This document shows positions 50,466 through 61,524 of a stretch of DNA of 64,000 bases, in pieces (position 1 is the stretch's first letter; every line of letters starts with the position of its first letter). The notes below the pieces were generated by a model, which ran no database searches, was not told where the DNA came from, and worked only from the letters and a program-made list of their open reading frames with translations. The translations under genes and the position numbers were made by a program. Origin of the DNA: Stichopus chloronotus. Lineage: Eukaryota > Echinodermata > Holothuroidea > Aspidochirotida > Stichopodidae. The stretch covers positions 20,167,814 through 20,231,813 of the forward strand of contig CM037846.1 in assembly GCA_021234535.1 (NCBI GenBank). The letters run 5' to 3'.

Positions 50466-53400
50466 ATGGGAAGATTAACATCAGACCATGTTGAAAATAT
50501 CAAAGATGGCAGCCATATTTCTTCAATGTGTCATAACTTAACCAAACAAGGTACGAGATTTATCAATTTATCATGACATACTCGACAAGTGGAATATATA
50601 TTCCCTTGGGTGTCTTCTGTGTTGTTATGAAAAATGAAAAAAGCTGCCAAAACTTAACTCCCCGTAGAGAACGAGTTTCTATTTGTTTAGCTACTCGCTA
50701 CGAAAACTAACGTCAGCCGGTGTGGTAGTAAATACCGTCCGTGACTGTGACACGTTTTCCTAAGGAGAGCATGTCCACGTTAAGGAATATATATCCTACA
50801 GACACTTTCTCCAACCTTTTATGTCACAGTAGATTGTGTCCTAGACCTAGAAGATCACCTAGTGTTTTGTCCTCACAGCGGACGTGTAGTACTCATGCGC
50901 CGGTTGGCTGGATTTGTTACACCAAGGGTATGTAAGTTAGCAAAAGAGTACATACCCCACCAACTTTGAAGGTTACACTGTTCAAATATCTGATGTTGTT
51001 TGCCGCGGGTGTCTCTTAAAAATCACTTTCTAGTATCCTTGATGGTTGAGAGCTCGACAAAAACAAAAGATATATATCTGCGCTAGCTATATATGTTATC
51101 GGTTTGTATATATCAAATCAATGGCTATTAACCTTGATGAATAAGCCACCAGGAGATAACCAAACTGGAGGGGGACAAAATTGCGGATTCAAGCCAAACG
51201 ATGTGTGTGGTGTTTCAATCGTCACCACCGGAAAATGAATGTGCTGAAAGATGGTGTATAAAAAGACCAGACAAGGTAACTGCGGCGAGACCGGTGTCGC
51301 AGTAAATGTTGTCCGTTGCCTTAAGGACGGAGTTTTCATTCGAACAGACACGATTGTTTTATGATGAATTGCAATAGCAAAGCAGTGTGTTTCTCTGTAT
51401 GACTTTTAATTCCTTATAAGGTACAACAAGAATGAGTACAAATGTGCAAATACTCAGCTAGCGTACAAAGCAGCTAGGAATATGTGGGATAATAAGGCAG
51501 GCGTTGATTAGCATTACATGCATTACCAGAAAATTCTTTAGTTTAATCTAGCATGGTTGTATTAAAACACCACATACAGACGTATGTAATGTATGATCCT
51601 CTAGTTACACAGTGGCTTGTTAATTGCAACTTTAAAACGAAATGAGGTAGTAATGTTAAACGTTAAAAGGTTAAACTTGTTTTTCTTAGTATTTTTTCCT
51701 GTTATTTGTTGTAGTTGTTTGTCATTGTTCTTGTTGCTGTTTTTTGACGGTGACAATTTGGTTGTCATAACCGTGGACAGCAAATGGTCAACAATGTCAT
51801 GTGAACTTATCAATATGGTTGCGCATATCGATGCAGGCATATTGTTTGACATTAATTTCGTTGGTTTGTCATTCTCTGTCGGTGGTCGATATGGCGAAAG
51901 GGTGTTCGTCCTGCAAGTGATCATAAAGACCTAAGTTATGCCGTGATCCAGTGACGTATTCGAATACATGATTAGCCAAAGACTATGAATACTACTTAAT
52001 TTTACCGGTACATAAAGACAAGTAAGATACATCACCGATTAACATTGGTTGCGGGGCACTCATCAACTACAGTGTGTATTGTAATTCGTTGGACTAAATT
52101 TCCTTTTTATGATGGAATTTTTGCATTGACGCATCACTATCAAAAAAGGCAAAGCATATCTCTCGTGAGAATGTTGGTTGCATGATCAGTATGGTAAGGT
52201 ATAAAGGTTCCACTTTGTCTGTCTTAGTTTCCGATAATTCAAATGATTTTTGCACAAGCTAACTCTTTTAGCGCTAACAATGTCCTCTGAATGTTATTGC
52301 ACCTAATTCTATCGCCTTTCCAAAAATGACCTTTACAATAGCACATTCTATAGTGTATACGTGCTTCAATAACAGCTAAGCTTTTTAATTTTTTACTATA
52401 ATTTTTAGAATTAACATTGTATACATACGTATATCAACATATAGTCTAATTTAATTACTTAAACAGCAACAAAAACTACTTTGTGGTCAAATAAGATATT
52501 ATGTGAAAATGAGATTTCTTCCTAGTCAGTAGTCAGTTCAGAGTAATGTTCCTTCCTACAAAGAGAGTTACGATGACAGGTGGCATCAAGGATGTGTGTT
52601 GATAGCTAAGGAAGTCACGTGATATAGGTTTTGCACAGATTACTTTATAAAGTTATTCAAATTATAGCATTGCGAATTAAATTTTATAGCCGAGTCTATG
52701 CTTTCGCCCCAGCTGCCACTATTACCTGTTAACTTTTTAAGAATTCACGGCTCGGATATCAGTGTGCTATTATTCCTGCAGTTTCAAAAGTTTACGAAAG
52801 AATCGGCTGTACCCTAACAGTTGTAAAAAGCTATGAAAACTGGCAGGTCGTGGTCTATTTGTCCAAATGTAGCATAAGTTTCAAAAGAAATGGTTTGCAT
52901 TTGAGGATCTTTATTTGCAAGGAAGTGCCCCACATTCACCAGTCGATATTCAAGGTCGCTATTATTTTAAATATTTAGCCCCCCCCCCCATGGATCTGTT
53001 GGTGAAAATGGTGAACTGTGAAAGAAAAACCTAAATGTAAAACGGAAAAAAGAAATTGCCATCTGTCACGTTAATTGTAATAAAGAGAACAACTGAAACG
53101 GCATTTGTAACTTCATTTCGTTAGACGGAGTGTGAAGAGAGAGGAAAAGAGAAACGTAAGTTTTGTTCTTTCATGTTAAGACTATCATAGCAGTGAAACT
53201 GACACTGTTTGACACGGATATCTTAGGGAGTGGAGATGGACTTTAATTTGGTACAAATTGGTGATGTGTTATTTTAATAATGAAGATAGACGAGGGCGAA
53301 AGAAGAAATGGGGCTAAATCTTCTTTATGTGAGTAAAATAGCCATGTGTGAATGTGTATATGTCATTGAAACCACTACAAACTTCCAGCAATGTGATGGT

Positions 53401-53675
53401 TTGGTAACTAAGTAGACAGCTAGAAACTTGCAATGTCAAATATTTGTATCATAATTTCTTTCACTACCGTATATTTTGCACCGCACGGGGACAAAAAGTA
53501 CTAGCTACGAACAAATTTTCCTGTTTTAGGGTATCCGGTCGGACAGGAAATACTCTTCACCGGACACAATTCAACCAGACAATGGTCCTATGGACACATT
53601 CACCGTGCATTACTGTCTGTAGAACAGCCAGACACTACGACCTGTCACACCGGCTTTAGCAGCAAATTCTTTTCA
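50466..53675. other. Intergenic, no gene seen
   Basis: About 3.2 kb. Overlapping open frames of about 105 codons on both strands at 51,601-51,934 show no domain; opposite-strand pairs of this kind are usually chance. A C run lies at 52,980. Confidence 0.5.
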
Positions 53676-53997
53676 AGGGAAATAGGGCGTTTAGAATACA
53701 CCAACTTGGCATACAAAGAAAATAGCTTGATACGTTATTACATCATTCAGTCTTATCAGTAAACATCTGCAAAAGCTTCATCTCCTCAAAATGTAACGGA
53801 AGATGCATCATTTGAATTTTGAAAAGTTTGGGTGAACAAATTATTGTTAATAAGTAACTGAATTTCGATTTGTGACAAACTTATTTCTTGAAAAGAAGGC
53901 TACTGTCCTTTTTTTTGAATAATCTATCATTCTGCGTCCACTTACACTGGTTTTAAAAATATGGTTGTCTTCTGTGAAACAAACGCCCTATTTCCCT
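53676..53997. mobile_element. MITE with intact terminal inverted repeats and TTCA duplication
   Basis: The left end reads AGGGAAATAGGGCGTTT and the right end is its exact complement (AAACGCCCTATTTCCCT). The element is 322 bp and is flanked on both sides by TTCA (53,672-53,675 and 53,998-54,001), a 4 bp target-site duplication. No coding sequence is present, so it is non-autonomous. Two older relatives lie at 37.6 and 46.5 kb. A 4 bp duplication would suit Sola or Chapaev-type transposases, but the ends do not settle the superfamily. Confidence 0.85.
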
Positions 53998-54359
53998 TTC
54001 AGTCCAGTAAAAGTGATATGACCCGACTTTTTAAGGACTCTAAGGTGAGTAGCTGAAGCAGGTTTTAAATTAAAGAGGCAATCAGTGTTTGTTTTCAGAG
54101 AATTTTCGGGCACCTTACCTTACAGTAAGGCTACCATACCTCGGAAATTACTATGAAGTACAAAATTTGCGACAAAAATCACCAATATCCTCCCAAAAAT
54201 GATGAAAAAGATGAAAAAGTACAAGGCAATTTGTAGCAAATCGTTTTAACGTACTAAAATCCGACAGCCGAAAATACCTAATAACTATTCATCACTTAAG
54301 AAAGTGCAAAGATAGAAAACACCACAGATTTTAAAGAATACATCTAAAACGTGAACAAA
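53998..54359. other. Spacer, no gene seen
   Basis: Sequence between the MITE and the Penelope-like remnant. Nothing recognisable. Confidence 0.5.
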
Positions 54360-54581
54360 TTAATGCAGAAAATACGGCATGTTTCGAAAGACACTGCTTT
54401 CATTGTCGGGTACAAACTGAAATGAACTCTAATGCATGGAATTTGTGACAAATTGCAGAAAAAGAAAAACATAAGAAAAGTAGATTAATGGAACAAAGTG
54501 AACAATTGACTATCGAGCTGTTTGTTTAGATTAGGTTTCTCCCAGCTGATGTGTAGACTTTCTTTTATCCGAAGTTGGAGC
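54360..54581 (-). mobile_element. Penelope-like element 3' region
   Basis: Directly downstream of the GIY-YIG pseudogene on the minus strand. It contains GTCTTTCGAAACATGCCGTA, a word typical of the 3' untranslated region of Penelope-like elements. The exact end is not visible. Confidence 0.4.
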
Positions 54582-55190
54582 TTAGTTGGAGCTGAGTCGA
54601 TAATTTTGAAGGAGTTTTGATCGCATTTGCGAGTGCAGTTTGGAGATTTGCTGATGTGAATTCTTGTCAGATTTAACTTGTTCAGAAATGCGTATAGCCA
54701 AGTGTCTATGTGTTGCCCCTATGTAGCAAGCATTACTGCTTAAGCAATTGAATTTGTATACCACAAGTGACTTAAGGCTGAAAAGAATTATGTCTTTAAC
54801 AACAATTAAACATGTTACGTAATTTGAATGAAGTAAAAACAAAGTTAACATCAACATTTTTACAATATGATCTGATTAATTGTCGAACTTTGTGTTGTGA
54901 GTCACCAGAAATTTCATCAATGTAAGGAAGCTTGTAAAACATAACGTCGTGAGAAACAGGTTCATCAATGTTTTGTGTCGACATCTCCATCTCAAAGGAA
55001 GATTTGACAATTTTGTCGACTAAATGGGAGGGAAATTGATTTCTCTCAACGGTGAACATAAGTTTTTATTTAAGTCTATATCAAAACCTGTCGAGGTGTT
55101 GTTCACTTTGTGCAATCTGTCAATTAAAGTCTTGACTAGACCAATTTTGTACGAAAACGGGATGAAGCTGGAAAAGTTAGGAAGTAATCC
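54582..55190 (-). pseudogene. Penelope-like retroelement: RT C-terminus plus GIY-YIG endonuclease, frameshifted
   Basis: On the minus strand three frames together cover the end of a Penelope-type ORF. From about 55,190 the first gives FSSFIPFSYKIGLVKTLIDR, the conserved post-RT segment. The second (55,059-54,796) gives FPSHLVDKIVK and, after a gap, KNVDVNFVFTSFKL. The third (54,857-54,582) gives LVVYKFNC, then ACYIGATHRHLAIRISEQ, the GIY-YIG endonuclease signature with its conserved Arg. Two frameshifts, near 55,050 and 54,810, and the missing RT catalytic region show a dead, 5'-truncated copy. Penelope-like elements prime at nicks made by this endonuclease. It lies in the same orientation as the LINE on its right, about 360 bases away. 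Confidence 0.85.
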
Positions 55191-55554
55191 CGTGTGCGAT
55201 GGCTTAGCTGGAGGCTAGGCCTAGGCGTCTAACTTACTAACTTGTGGGTATACAGTACTATTAGTATTATTCAGTACCTGTAACAGGAACGCAATCGAAT
55301 GTAGCCAAATTATGGGGTACGACATACCCTGCATTTTAGCTTACGAAGGAAGAAGAAAAAATGAAGCAGAAACGGATACATCTTCAATACGAGGTTGCTG
55401 CCGAGGAGGAATGGCAGCAGGTACTGTACAGGGAAATTGTGGAGAGCAAACCAGTAACGAAAAAATTAGGCCTTGCATAGTTAGTAAACTACATTGTATT
55501 GATTGGCGAACTATATTTAGTTTAGTTAAGTAAAAAAAGGATCAGGAGGTACAA
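55191..55554. other. Spacer between Penelope and LINE remnants
   Basis: About 360 bases without recognisable coding. It must contain the 3' terminus of the LINE, but no poly(A) or short tandem tail is obvious on the minus strand. Confidence 0.4.
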
Positions 55555-57640
55555 TTAGTCCCCATCAAGGACCCTGTTAAAAACCCAAACAGAAGGAAAA
55601 AGGTACAAAGATCTAACTCGGTCATAAAGCTTAAAGTACTTGTCCAGTGCATTCTTAAACCAATCAACACTTCTTGCCATCACTACATCCCCAGGCAACC
55701 GATTCCATTCATTCACTAAACTCTGAGAAAAGAAGTAACGACGAATATTGAAACTACTTTGAACCTTCTGGAGTTTGAGACAATGACCTCTTGTAATTTT
55801 TACCATTTGCAAACATGAAAACATCAGAAAATAATAAATTATCAAAACCATGAACAATCTTTCAGACTTGTGTTAAATCTCCACTTAATCTTCTCAGCTC
55901 AAGTGAAGTGAGATTTACTGTAACTGTGTAAGAAACGTAAGCAACTGTTCTAGGGAACACCATTGAAGGCACTAATCAATCTAGTAACCCTGCGCTGGCA
56001 CTTCAAGTAAATCCTTATCTTTAGAGAAATGTGGGTTCCCAGCATACTGTACTCTAAAATGAAGCCTAACCAACTACTTGTAGAGCCTAACAACAATGTC
56101 TTGTTTAAGGAAATAAAAAATTCTCTTAATCATACCTAAAATCCTATTTGCTCTTTTAGCTGCTTCAACACTATGCTTAGATGGCTGTAAAGAATCTATG
56201 TGGACACCAAAGTCCCTTTCAACAGAAATCTCTTGCAGTGAATGTCCATTCAAAGTGTAAGAATACCTAGGATTATTATTTCCAATATGCATTACCTTGT
56301 ATTTATCAATATTGAACAGCATTTGCCACTCCTGAGACCAAGCGAAAACCCTGTCTAAATCCTTCCGAAAACTTTTTTAATCACCTTCAGAAGAGACATC
56401 AGAATACAGTTTACTGTAGTATCAGCAGCAAACTTCTTGGCTCTACACACAATATCAGCATCAATGTCATTACTGAAAGAAATAAACAGGAGAGGACCCA
56501 ACTGTGCCAACACAGTACCCTGGACGACCCCGCTAGTAACCTCTTGCCAAGAAGAAGCATAACCGTTTAAAACCACCCTCGTTTCCTATTACACTGACAA
56601 TTCTGAATCCAGATCAGTAAATTACTGCAGATGCCCATACTCTTTAGTTTACGCAAAAGATGCTGGAGGGGAACCTTACCAAATGCTTCTGAAAATCTAG
56701 GAAAACAATACCAACATACTTCTGCCATCTGCCTATCCAATGAACTAGTTACATCTTCCATGAACTCCAAAATAGTGGTGAGGGTGGACCTTCTCTGACA
56801 AAATCCATGTTGAGACATTCTGATTGATGAATAAGTTCTGAAGAAACTAACCATAGACTTTTTAACAATAAATTCCATGACCTTGCAAACAACATTAGTG
56901 AGACTGACAGGCCTGTAATTACAAGGCTGTGACTTATCTCCCTTCTTAAAAATTGGTATGATGTTAGCACACCTCAAATCCTCAGGAACATAACCTTCAA
57001 CCATAAATTTATTAAAGATCAGTGACAGTGGAACACAGAAATGATGAGCAAATGACCTCAACAAAAATTCGATATTGATAGGGGGTCTAGAAATATTGAG
57101 AGAAAGCAACTCTTTAAGAACTACATCACTAGAAAATAAGACAGTCCAAATTTAGGAAAGCACTTTATTCAACGGCACTAGGGAGATTTGGCAACTTTTC
57201 TTGTGTAAAAACTGACACAGAATCCGTTAAGAAGTTTTGCAAGATCTTGACTGCCAGTAACTACATTATCTGCATTAGGATCCCTAAGAGAAACAACTGT
57301 TTAGTTAACCTTCTGCTTAGACCTAACATAAGAAAGGAAAGCCTTCGGTTGTCATTAATATTATCAGCAATACTTTACTTGAAATTCAGTTTAGCTTTAG
57401 AGATTAATCCTTTCATTTTAAGGTGGTGAATGTTAAATTTAGGAAGGTCAGAAACAGAATTACTCATCCCATAACGCCTCTACATTTTCCGCTTTTGTGT
57501 ACAACGGACTTCTTATGAGTCATCCACGAAGGCCTACTACTTTTACGACAGCGAAACTTCCATGGCACATGATGATTCATTACATACTCCAACATACATC
57601 AGCAATAAAGTACCAAGATTTGGAAGCATTCCTACCACTC
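55555..57640 (-). pseudogene. CR1-like LINE ORF2: linker, reverse transcriptase and C-terminal domain, degraded
   Basis: The minus strand reads through the ORF2 linker (about 57,430-57,110, with YVRSKQKV and DLAKLLNGF), then the RT. RT blocks are visible as ANIIPIFKKGDKS, NYRPVSLTNVVCKVME, QHGFCQRRSTLTTILEFMED and EAFGKVPLQHLLRKLKSMGI in 57,109-56,567. The palm follows in 56,576-56,355, with GVVQGTVL and the catalytic box mutated from FADDT to FAADT. Next come NIDKYKVMHIGNNNPRYSY and ERDFGVHID (56,322-56,074), SLELRRLSGDLTQV (about 55,890) and the tail IRRYFFSQSLVNEWNRLPGD ... FKNALDKYFKLYDRV (55,857-55,555). At least four frameshifts plus the lost catalytic Asp make it inactive. The layout and tail wording fit CR1-type LINEs. 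Confidence 0.92.
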
Positions 57641-58072
57641 AAGCCATACAGTATATCCAGTCTGTACCTTTCAATAAATCATCAATTGCTACAGTAACTG
57701 CTTTAGAAAAATCCGGGGTCCTATCCTTGCTAATAGAATTGAACACCTCACAGACAATATCAAAGGCTACAACATCATGGTCACGTTTACCTAATTTACC
57801 CAGACTCAAAACTGTCAGCAACAGTAGGATCTTGTGTGAAAACAAGATCAAGAATATTGTCCCCCTTAGTTGAAACCTGCTGGTGCAAGAAACGTCTTGA
57901 ACAACTTTGAGAAAATCAATACCATTACTACCTCTTAATTCCTCAATCTCAATGTCTGACATACTGTATTGAAGTCACCCATGATAATAACAAGAACCAT
58001 AGCAGCTTTCCTAATTGAGTTAAATAAAGAATTATCATTTTTGGTTTCTTGCGCCAGCAAAGGAACCTATGC
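57641..58072 (-). pseudogene. CR1-like LINE ORF2: partial apurinic-type endonuclease
   Basis: On the minus strand, 58,072-57,965 reads LAQETKNDNSLFNSIRKAA and ends VLVIIMGDFN, the G-D-F-N motif of the endonuclease/exonuclease/phosphatase fold. After a frameshift, 57,962-57,640 continues IEIEELRGSNGIDFLKVVQD and later GKRDHDVVAFDI, whose Asp-His is the catalytic S/D-D-H motif near the domain end. The N-terminal half, with the first catalytic Asn and Glu, is missing. Its place (58,073-58,340) holds unrelated repeat sequence. The endonuclease would nick target DNA for target-primed reverse transcription. Confidence 0.85.
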
Positions 58073-58377
58073 AGTCAGGTTGGCATGTGTGTATGGTGTG
58101 TGTTTGTGTGTGCATCTGTGACACTTGCTTAGGTACGCTCTAACTCAATAGGGGAACGTCGGATGAAAGTCAAACTTAGAATGTACTGTAGGTTTGCCAT
58201 ATTGAGAAGGTGTGCCCTATTGTTTTTGATGGAGGTCAAAGGTCATCTGGGACACTGGGGGCAAAACTGATATGATTATCCACTGTCCTCCCCTCCCCCC
58301 ATTTAGTTTAGACCCATCTGCTCAACAGTACAGTTTACCATCACTCCAGACAGTAATGCCCCGATGTTTCCCAAATG
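58073..58377. repeat. Repeat-derived insert between LINE ORF1 and ORF2
   Basis: A GT-rich stretch (58,087-58,120) and a segment related to the diverged repeat at 0.64-1.18 kb (minus strand GACCTTTGACCTCCATCAAA, about 58,236) occupy the place where the endonuclease N-terminus should be. Either a deletion plus insertion, or replacement by recombination, could explain it. Confidence 0.5.
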
Positions 58378-58861
58378 TTACCTGTCCCTTGCAAACAAAT
58401 CTCTACTACCATCGAAACATGACCACATATCAACAAATGTAAATGATAATTCCAGACATAAGCTACTTAACCAATTATTCAAAATTTTTAACTTATTGGG
58501 ACTTTAATATTATATGGGACCCTGTCATCAAATCTTGGTAACAAACCACAAATAGCAATGTTTGCTCTGGTCGAAGCTAGGCGACACAAGAATTCACGAT
58601 ATCTGGACCGTATGATATCAATTGGTTCCTCCTCTACATTATTTGTACCCACCTGAATCACAATCACATTCTCAACGATTTTCTTCACCCTTTCACTTAC
58701 ATCTTGAATTTTGGCCCGCGGCAAACACACCCTAACTTGTTTGACTACTGTATCCACACCACAGAATTCACGATCCACATGCCGTACCAGAGAATCTTCA
58801 CACAATACCATTCGTCCCTTAAACTTTTTCCCTTCCCACAGTCCTTTGGCTTTGTCTTTAC
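58378..58861 (-). pseudogene. CR1-like LINE ORF1, C-terminal SGNH-esterase part
   Basis: The minus strand resumes the ORF1 frame right after the TTTAC duplication. Readable blocks are KFKGRMVLCEDSLVRHVDRE, equivalent to the G-D-S-L block with Gly changed to Glu but Ser kept; RVCLPRAKIQDV; VIVIQVGTNNV, with the block-III Asn; and NIAICGLLPR. These are followed in 58,490-58,400 by LNNWLSSLCLELSFTFVDMW and GSRDLFARDR, then a stop and HL where the catalytic Asp-x-x-His block would be. SGNH esterase domains are known in ORF1 of CR1 and L2 LINEs and are thought to aid lipid or protein association. A one-base frameshift separates it from the N-terminal part at 61,525-61,801. The copy is dead. Confidence 0.88.
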
Positions 58862-60623
58862 TGTCACGGTTATTCCGGTGACAGTTTGGTTCGGTAGAAA
58901 GCACCAGTGGTACTAGGATACTTGTGCGCAAACACGAAATGAAGACATGACGACAAGTGATTACTTAAAAAACAGAAAAAAAGAATGATTAATTAATACC
59001 GGTTCTAGCTCACGTTAACTAACATATAAATACTTTCAGTGGTGAAAACACACTTAAACACATGCACCCCTTCTTAAACTGTTATTCATTATGCATAAAA
59101 GTTCTTTCCTCCTTTGGTTTCCAGGGCTTTACAGTTCCAATATGATTCAGTTTGTTAATCCGTTCAGTTCACCCTGAGATCAAAGCCCGCAAAATGTTGC
59201 AAATGAAAATGTTTGGTTGAACAGCATTCCCGTTCTCAGTTTACTAAGAAAATAATTGAAAAAAACGTTCTTGGTACTCTACAAAGTTTACGTTGCATAA
59301 AAGCTTCTGGTTCCAGTTGTTGACAACAAATGAAAAAGGAAATCCTTGACCCTCTCAGTAGCCGAGGTAACTTAAGTTCACGATGTACAGTGGTTAGTTG
59401 TCTGAGCCTGAGGGTGTGGCAGGTCGGCGGCACGCTCTTCTGAGTTGGGATTATATCCCCAGACCGGAAGCCTGAAAATGTAAATCCGCACACATTCATA
59501 GAATCTGTACCCAACAACTTTCGAACAGATTACAATAAGAGGGGCTCCCCAGTTTCCCTGCTGGTACTAACTTGGAAATACAGAAGGTGATATCCCCACA
59601 AAACTGTAAACGCCCTCTCTTATTGGCTTCGAATACATTAAATACACATTTTATCGAAATTATAACGAGTTTGAAGCCATAGCCCCTTTTAGACCAGAAT
59701 TCAGTGTTCCTAACTTTCTTTTAACCCTTATCAATGCTTTTCTCTAAATTTTACAACTTCACTGTCTCCTTTCCTTTACACAGAAATATTTGCAAAACAA
59801 ATTCACAATTACTCCTCAACAATTTATCGACGAGTTATTTCGCCTCGTCTTAAAATGGTATGTCCTCCATTCGTTTCTCAATGACAAAACATTCTGCTGA
59901 ATTATAAACAAAATTACTTTAAAATTTCTCAGCATAGAAAAACATTCTCTGTTGCATTGAACAAAGTTCTTTCACCTCTAAGACTCATTTTAATACCTAA
60001 CGACAAACAAATTCATGATTCTTTTACGTCGCAATTATCTCAACAAATTGAGTTATCTTCAGTTTCACAACCTTTTTTTTTCTTAACAAAAACTTCCAAT
60101 ATTCTTCTACATACTTTAGCTATACTCTTACACACAGTTCTACATGGTAACTAACTACATATACATTTCCTCCCCTCAACTTTTACTTAATAAAAACATA
60201 AGTCTTCTTACCATTTTTATGGCCTTTAAAGAACGAAGTACAGAGGCAGCTGGCTCTACTCTCCCGGCTCCATGAAGATGCTGTCGAATTCTCCTTCCTA
60301 CAGGCTTAAGTACACCAACCCTACCTCGCCATAGAATAGTGGGATAAGTTGTACGCCGAAGGCAGAAAACGTCTTATACACTGCGGAGACCTCTTATGGC
60401 CAGACTGCCTTTTCGCTGTCCCGATCTGTACTGCTCTAGCTTACTCCTAAACTAATTGGCAGCCTCGCCCAACCTACGAAGGAATGCGGCAGACGCAAGG
60501 TAACCTACGCACACTGCATTGTTAAACAAATTAAGGGTATTTGCTATATGCGGCTGTACTTGGATGCTACGAATTACGCAACTCGTGACCGATTAAACTT
60601 TCTCGAGTCAACTTCTGACATCA
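58862..60623 (-). repeat. Putative 3' LTR-like region of the Gypsy insertion
   Basis: On the minus strand GAAAAGGGGG (60,633-60,624), a plausible polypurine tract, is followed at once by TGATGTCAG; the insertion then ends ...CCGTGACA at 58,862. An LTR starting TG and ending CA, about 1.76 kb long, would fit. A TATAAGAC box (60,371-60,378) and an ATG directly followed by a GTAAGAAG donor-like word (60,204-60,214) suggest promoter and leader functions. No second LTR copy is present to prove the boundaries. Confidence 0.4.
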
Positions 60624-60662
60624 CCCCCTTTTCAACACAAAAAAAACATTTTTTTTGTAACA

Positions 60663-61508
60663 TCACAGGATCCTCCTGCTCAGATAGTCAGCCCCTATGT
60701 TATCTTTCCCTTTAATTACCTGTACCCTGTACCTAAAAGGCTGTAAAATAAGGGCCCAACGCATAATTCTTGCACTAGCAACTTTTGACTTTGAAACACA
60801 TTTTAACGTTTGGTGGTCTGTCTCTAAAACGAATTCATTACCGTAAAGGTAGGGCTCAAATTTTTGTACTGCCCAGACTACTGCAAAGCACTCTTTTTCA
60901 ATAACAGAATAGTTCTTCTGACTTTGTGTACATTTCTTGCTTATGTACTGGGAACTTAATATCGTCGGTTTGTTGTAGTAAAACCGCACCCATGCCGATA
61001 CCACTTGCGTCGGTTCTTAAAATGAATTGTTTACTCATATCTGGCAAGTGTAAGATAGGGGAATTACTAAGCTTGCTTTTTAGGGACTGGAAAGCTCTCT
61101 CAATTGGGATTCTTCCCAATGTATTTTGTTAGGTTCACCTTTTCGGGTTGTATCGGTTAGGGGAACCGCTATCGCTGCGTAGTTTGGTATATACGATCTA
61201 TAGTAACCGACTAGTCCGAGAAATGACCGCAATTGTGACTTCATTTCGGGACGAGGGGCATTTTGTATCGCCTCTAATTTCCCAGGTTCAAGTTTTGGGC
61301 TGGAGTGGCCTCGCGAGATGACATGACCAAGAAATTCTACTTTTTTAAAAGCAATGAAGCACTTTGACGGTTTTGCTGTAAGATTTGCGCTCTTTAGGCG
61401 ACTGAAGACTTGCTCGAGTACTTCTAGGTGGTTCTCGAAAGACCGAGTGTGAATCAAAATATCGTCTATGTAATTACTGACGTTGCGCAATCCTTTGAGA
61501 AGTGTCAC
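60663..61508 (-). pseudogene. Ty3/Gypsy reverse transcriptase (second half) and RNase H, frameshifted
   Basis: Three overlapping minus-strand frames cover the region. 61,508-61,080 gives RT from LLKGLRN through the catalytic box YIDDILIHT, then KCFIAFKKVEFLGHVIS and RSFLGLVGYYRSYIPNYA (connection). 61,119-60,898 gives PILHLPDMSKQFILRTDASG and MGAVLLQQ, the RNase H start with its first Asp. 61,004-60,663 gives NYSVIEKECFAVVWAVQKF, TDHQTLK and GKDNIGADYLSR, completing RNase H with its catalytic Glu and Asp residues. The frame ends at a stop 30 bases before the polypurine tract, so integrase is missing. Upstream homology ends exactly at the 22 bp terminal repeat. Two frameshifts; inactive. Confidence 0.93.
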
Positions 61509-61524
61509 CGGAATAACCGTGACA

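Larger units (their letters stand above)
58862..61524 (-). mobile_element. Ty3/Gypsy-derived insertion with 22 bp inverted ends and 5 bp TSD
   Basis: A 2,663 bp block interrupts LINE ORF1. Its two ends, 58,862-58,883 and 61,503-61,524, are perfect 22 bp inverted copies (outward end TGTCACGGTTATTC), and each is itself an imperfect palindrome. TTTAC flanks both ends (58,857-58,861 and 61,525-61,529), a 5 bp duplication usual for Ty3/Gypsy integration. Removing the block and one TTTAC rejoins the ORF1 halves with a one-base shift. Inside are RT-RNase H coding on the minus strand, a polypurine-like tract and a long LTR-like region. A 5' LTR, gag, protease, the first half of RT and integrase are absent. 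Confidence 0.85.

Noticed and set aside
51601..51934. Pair of opposite-strand frames of about 105 codons
   Set aside because: Mirror-image frames on both strands without domains are a common chance pattern.
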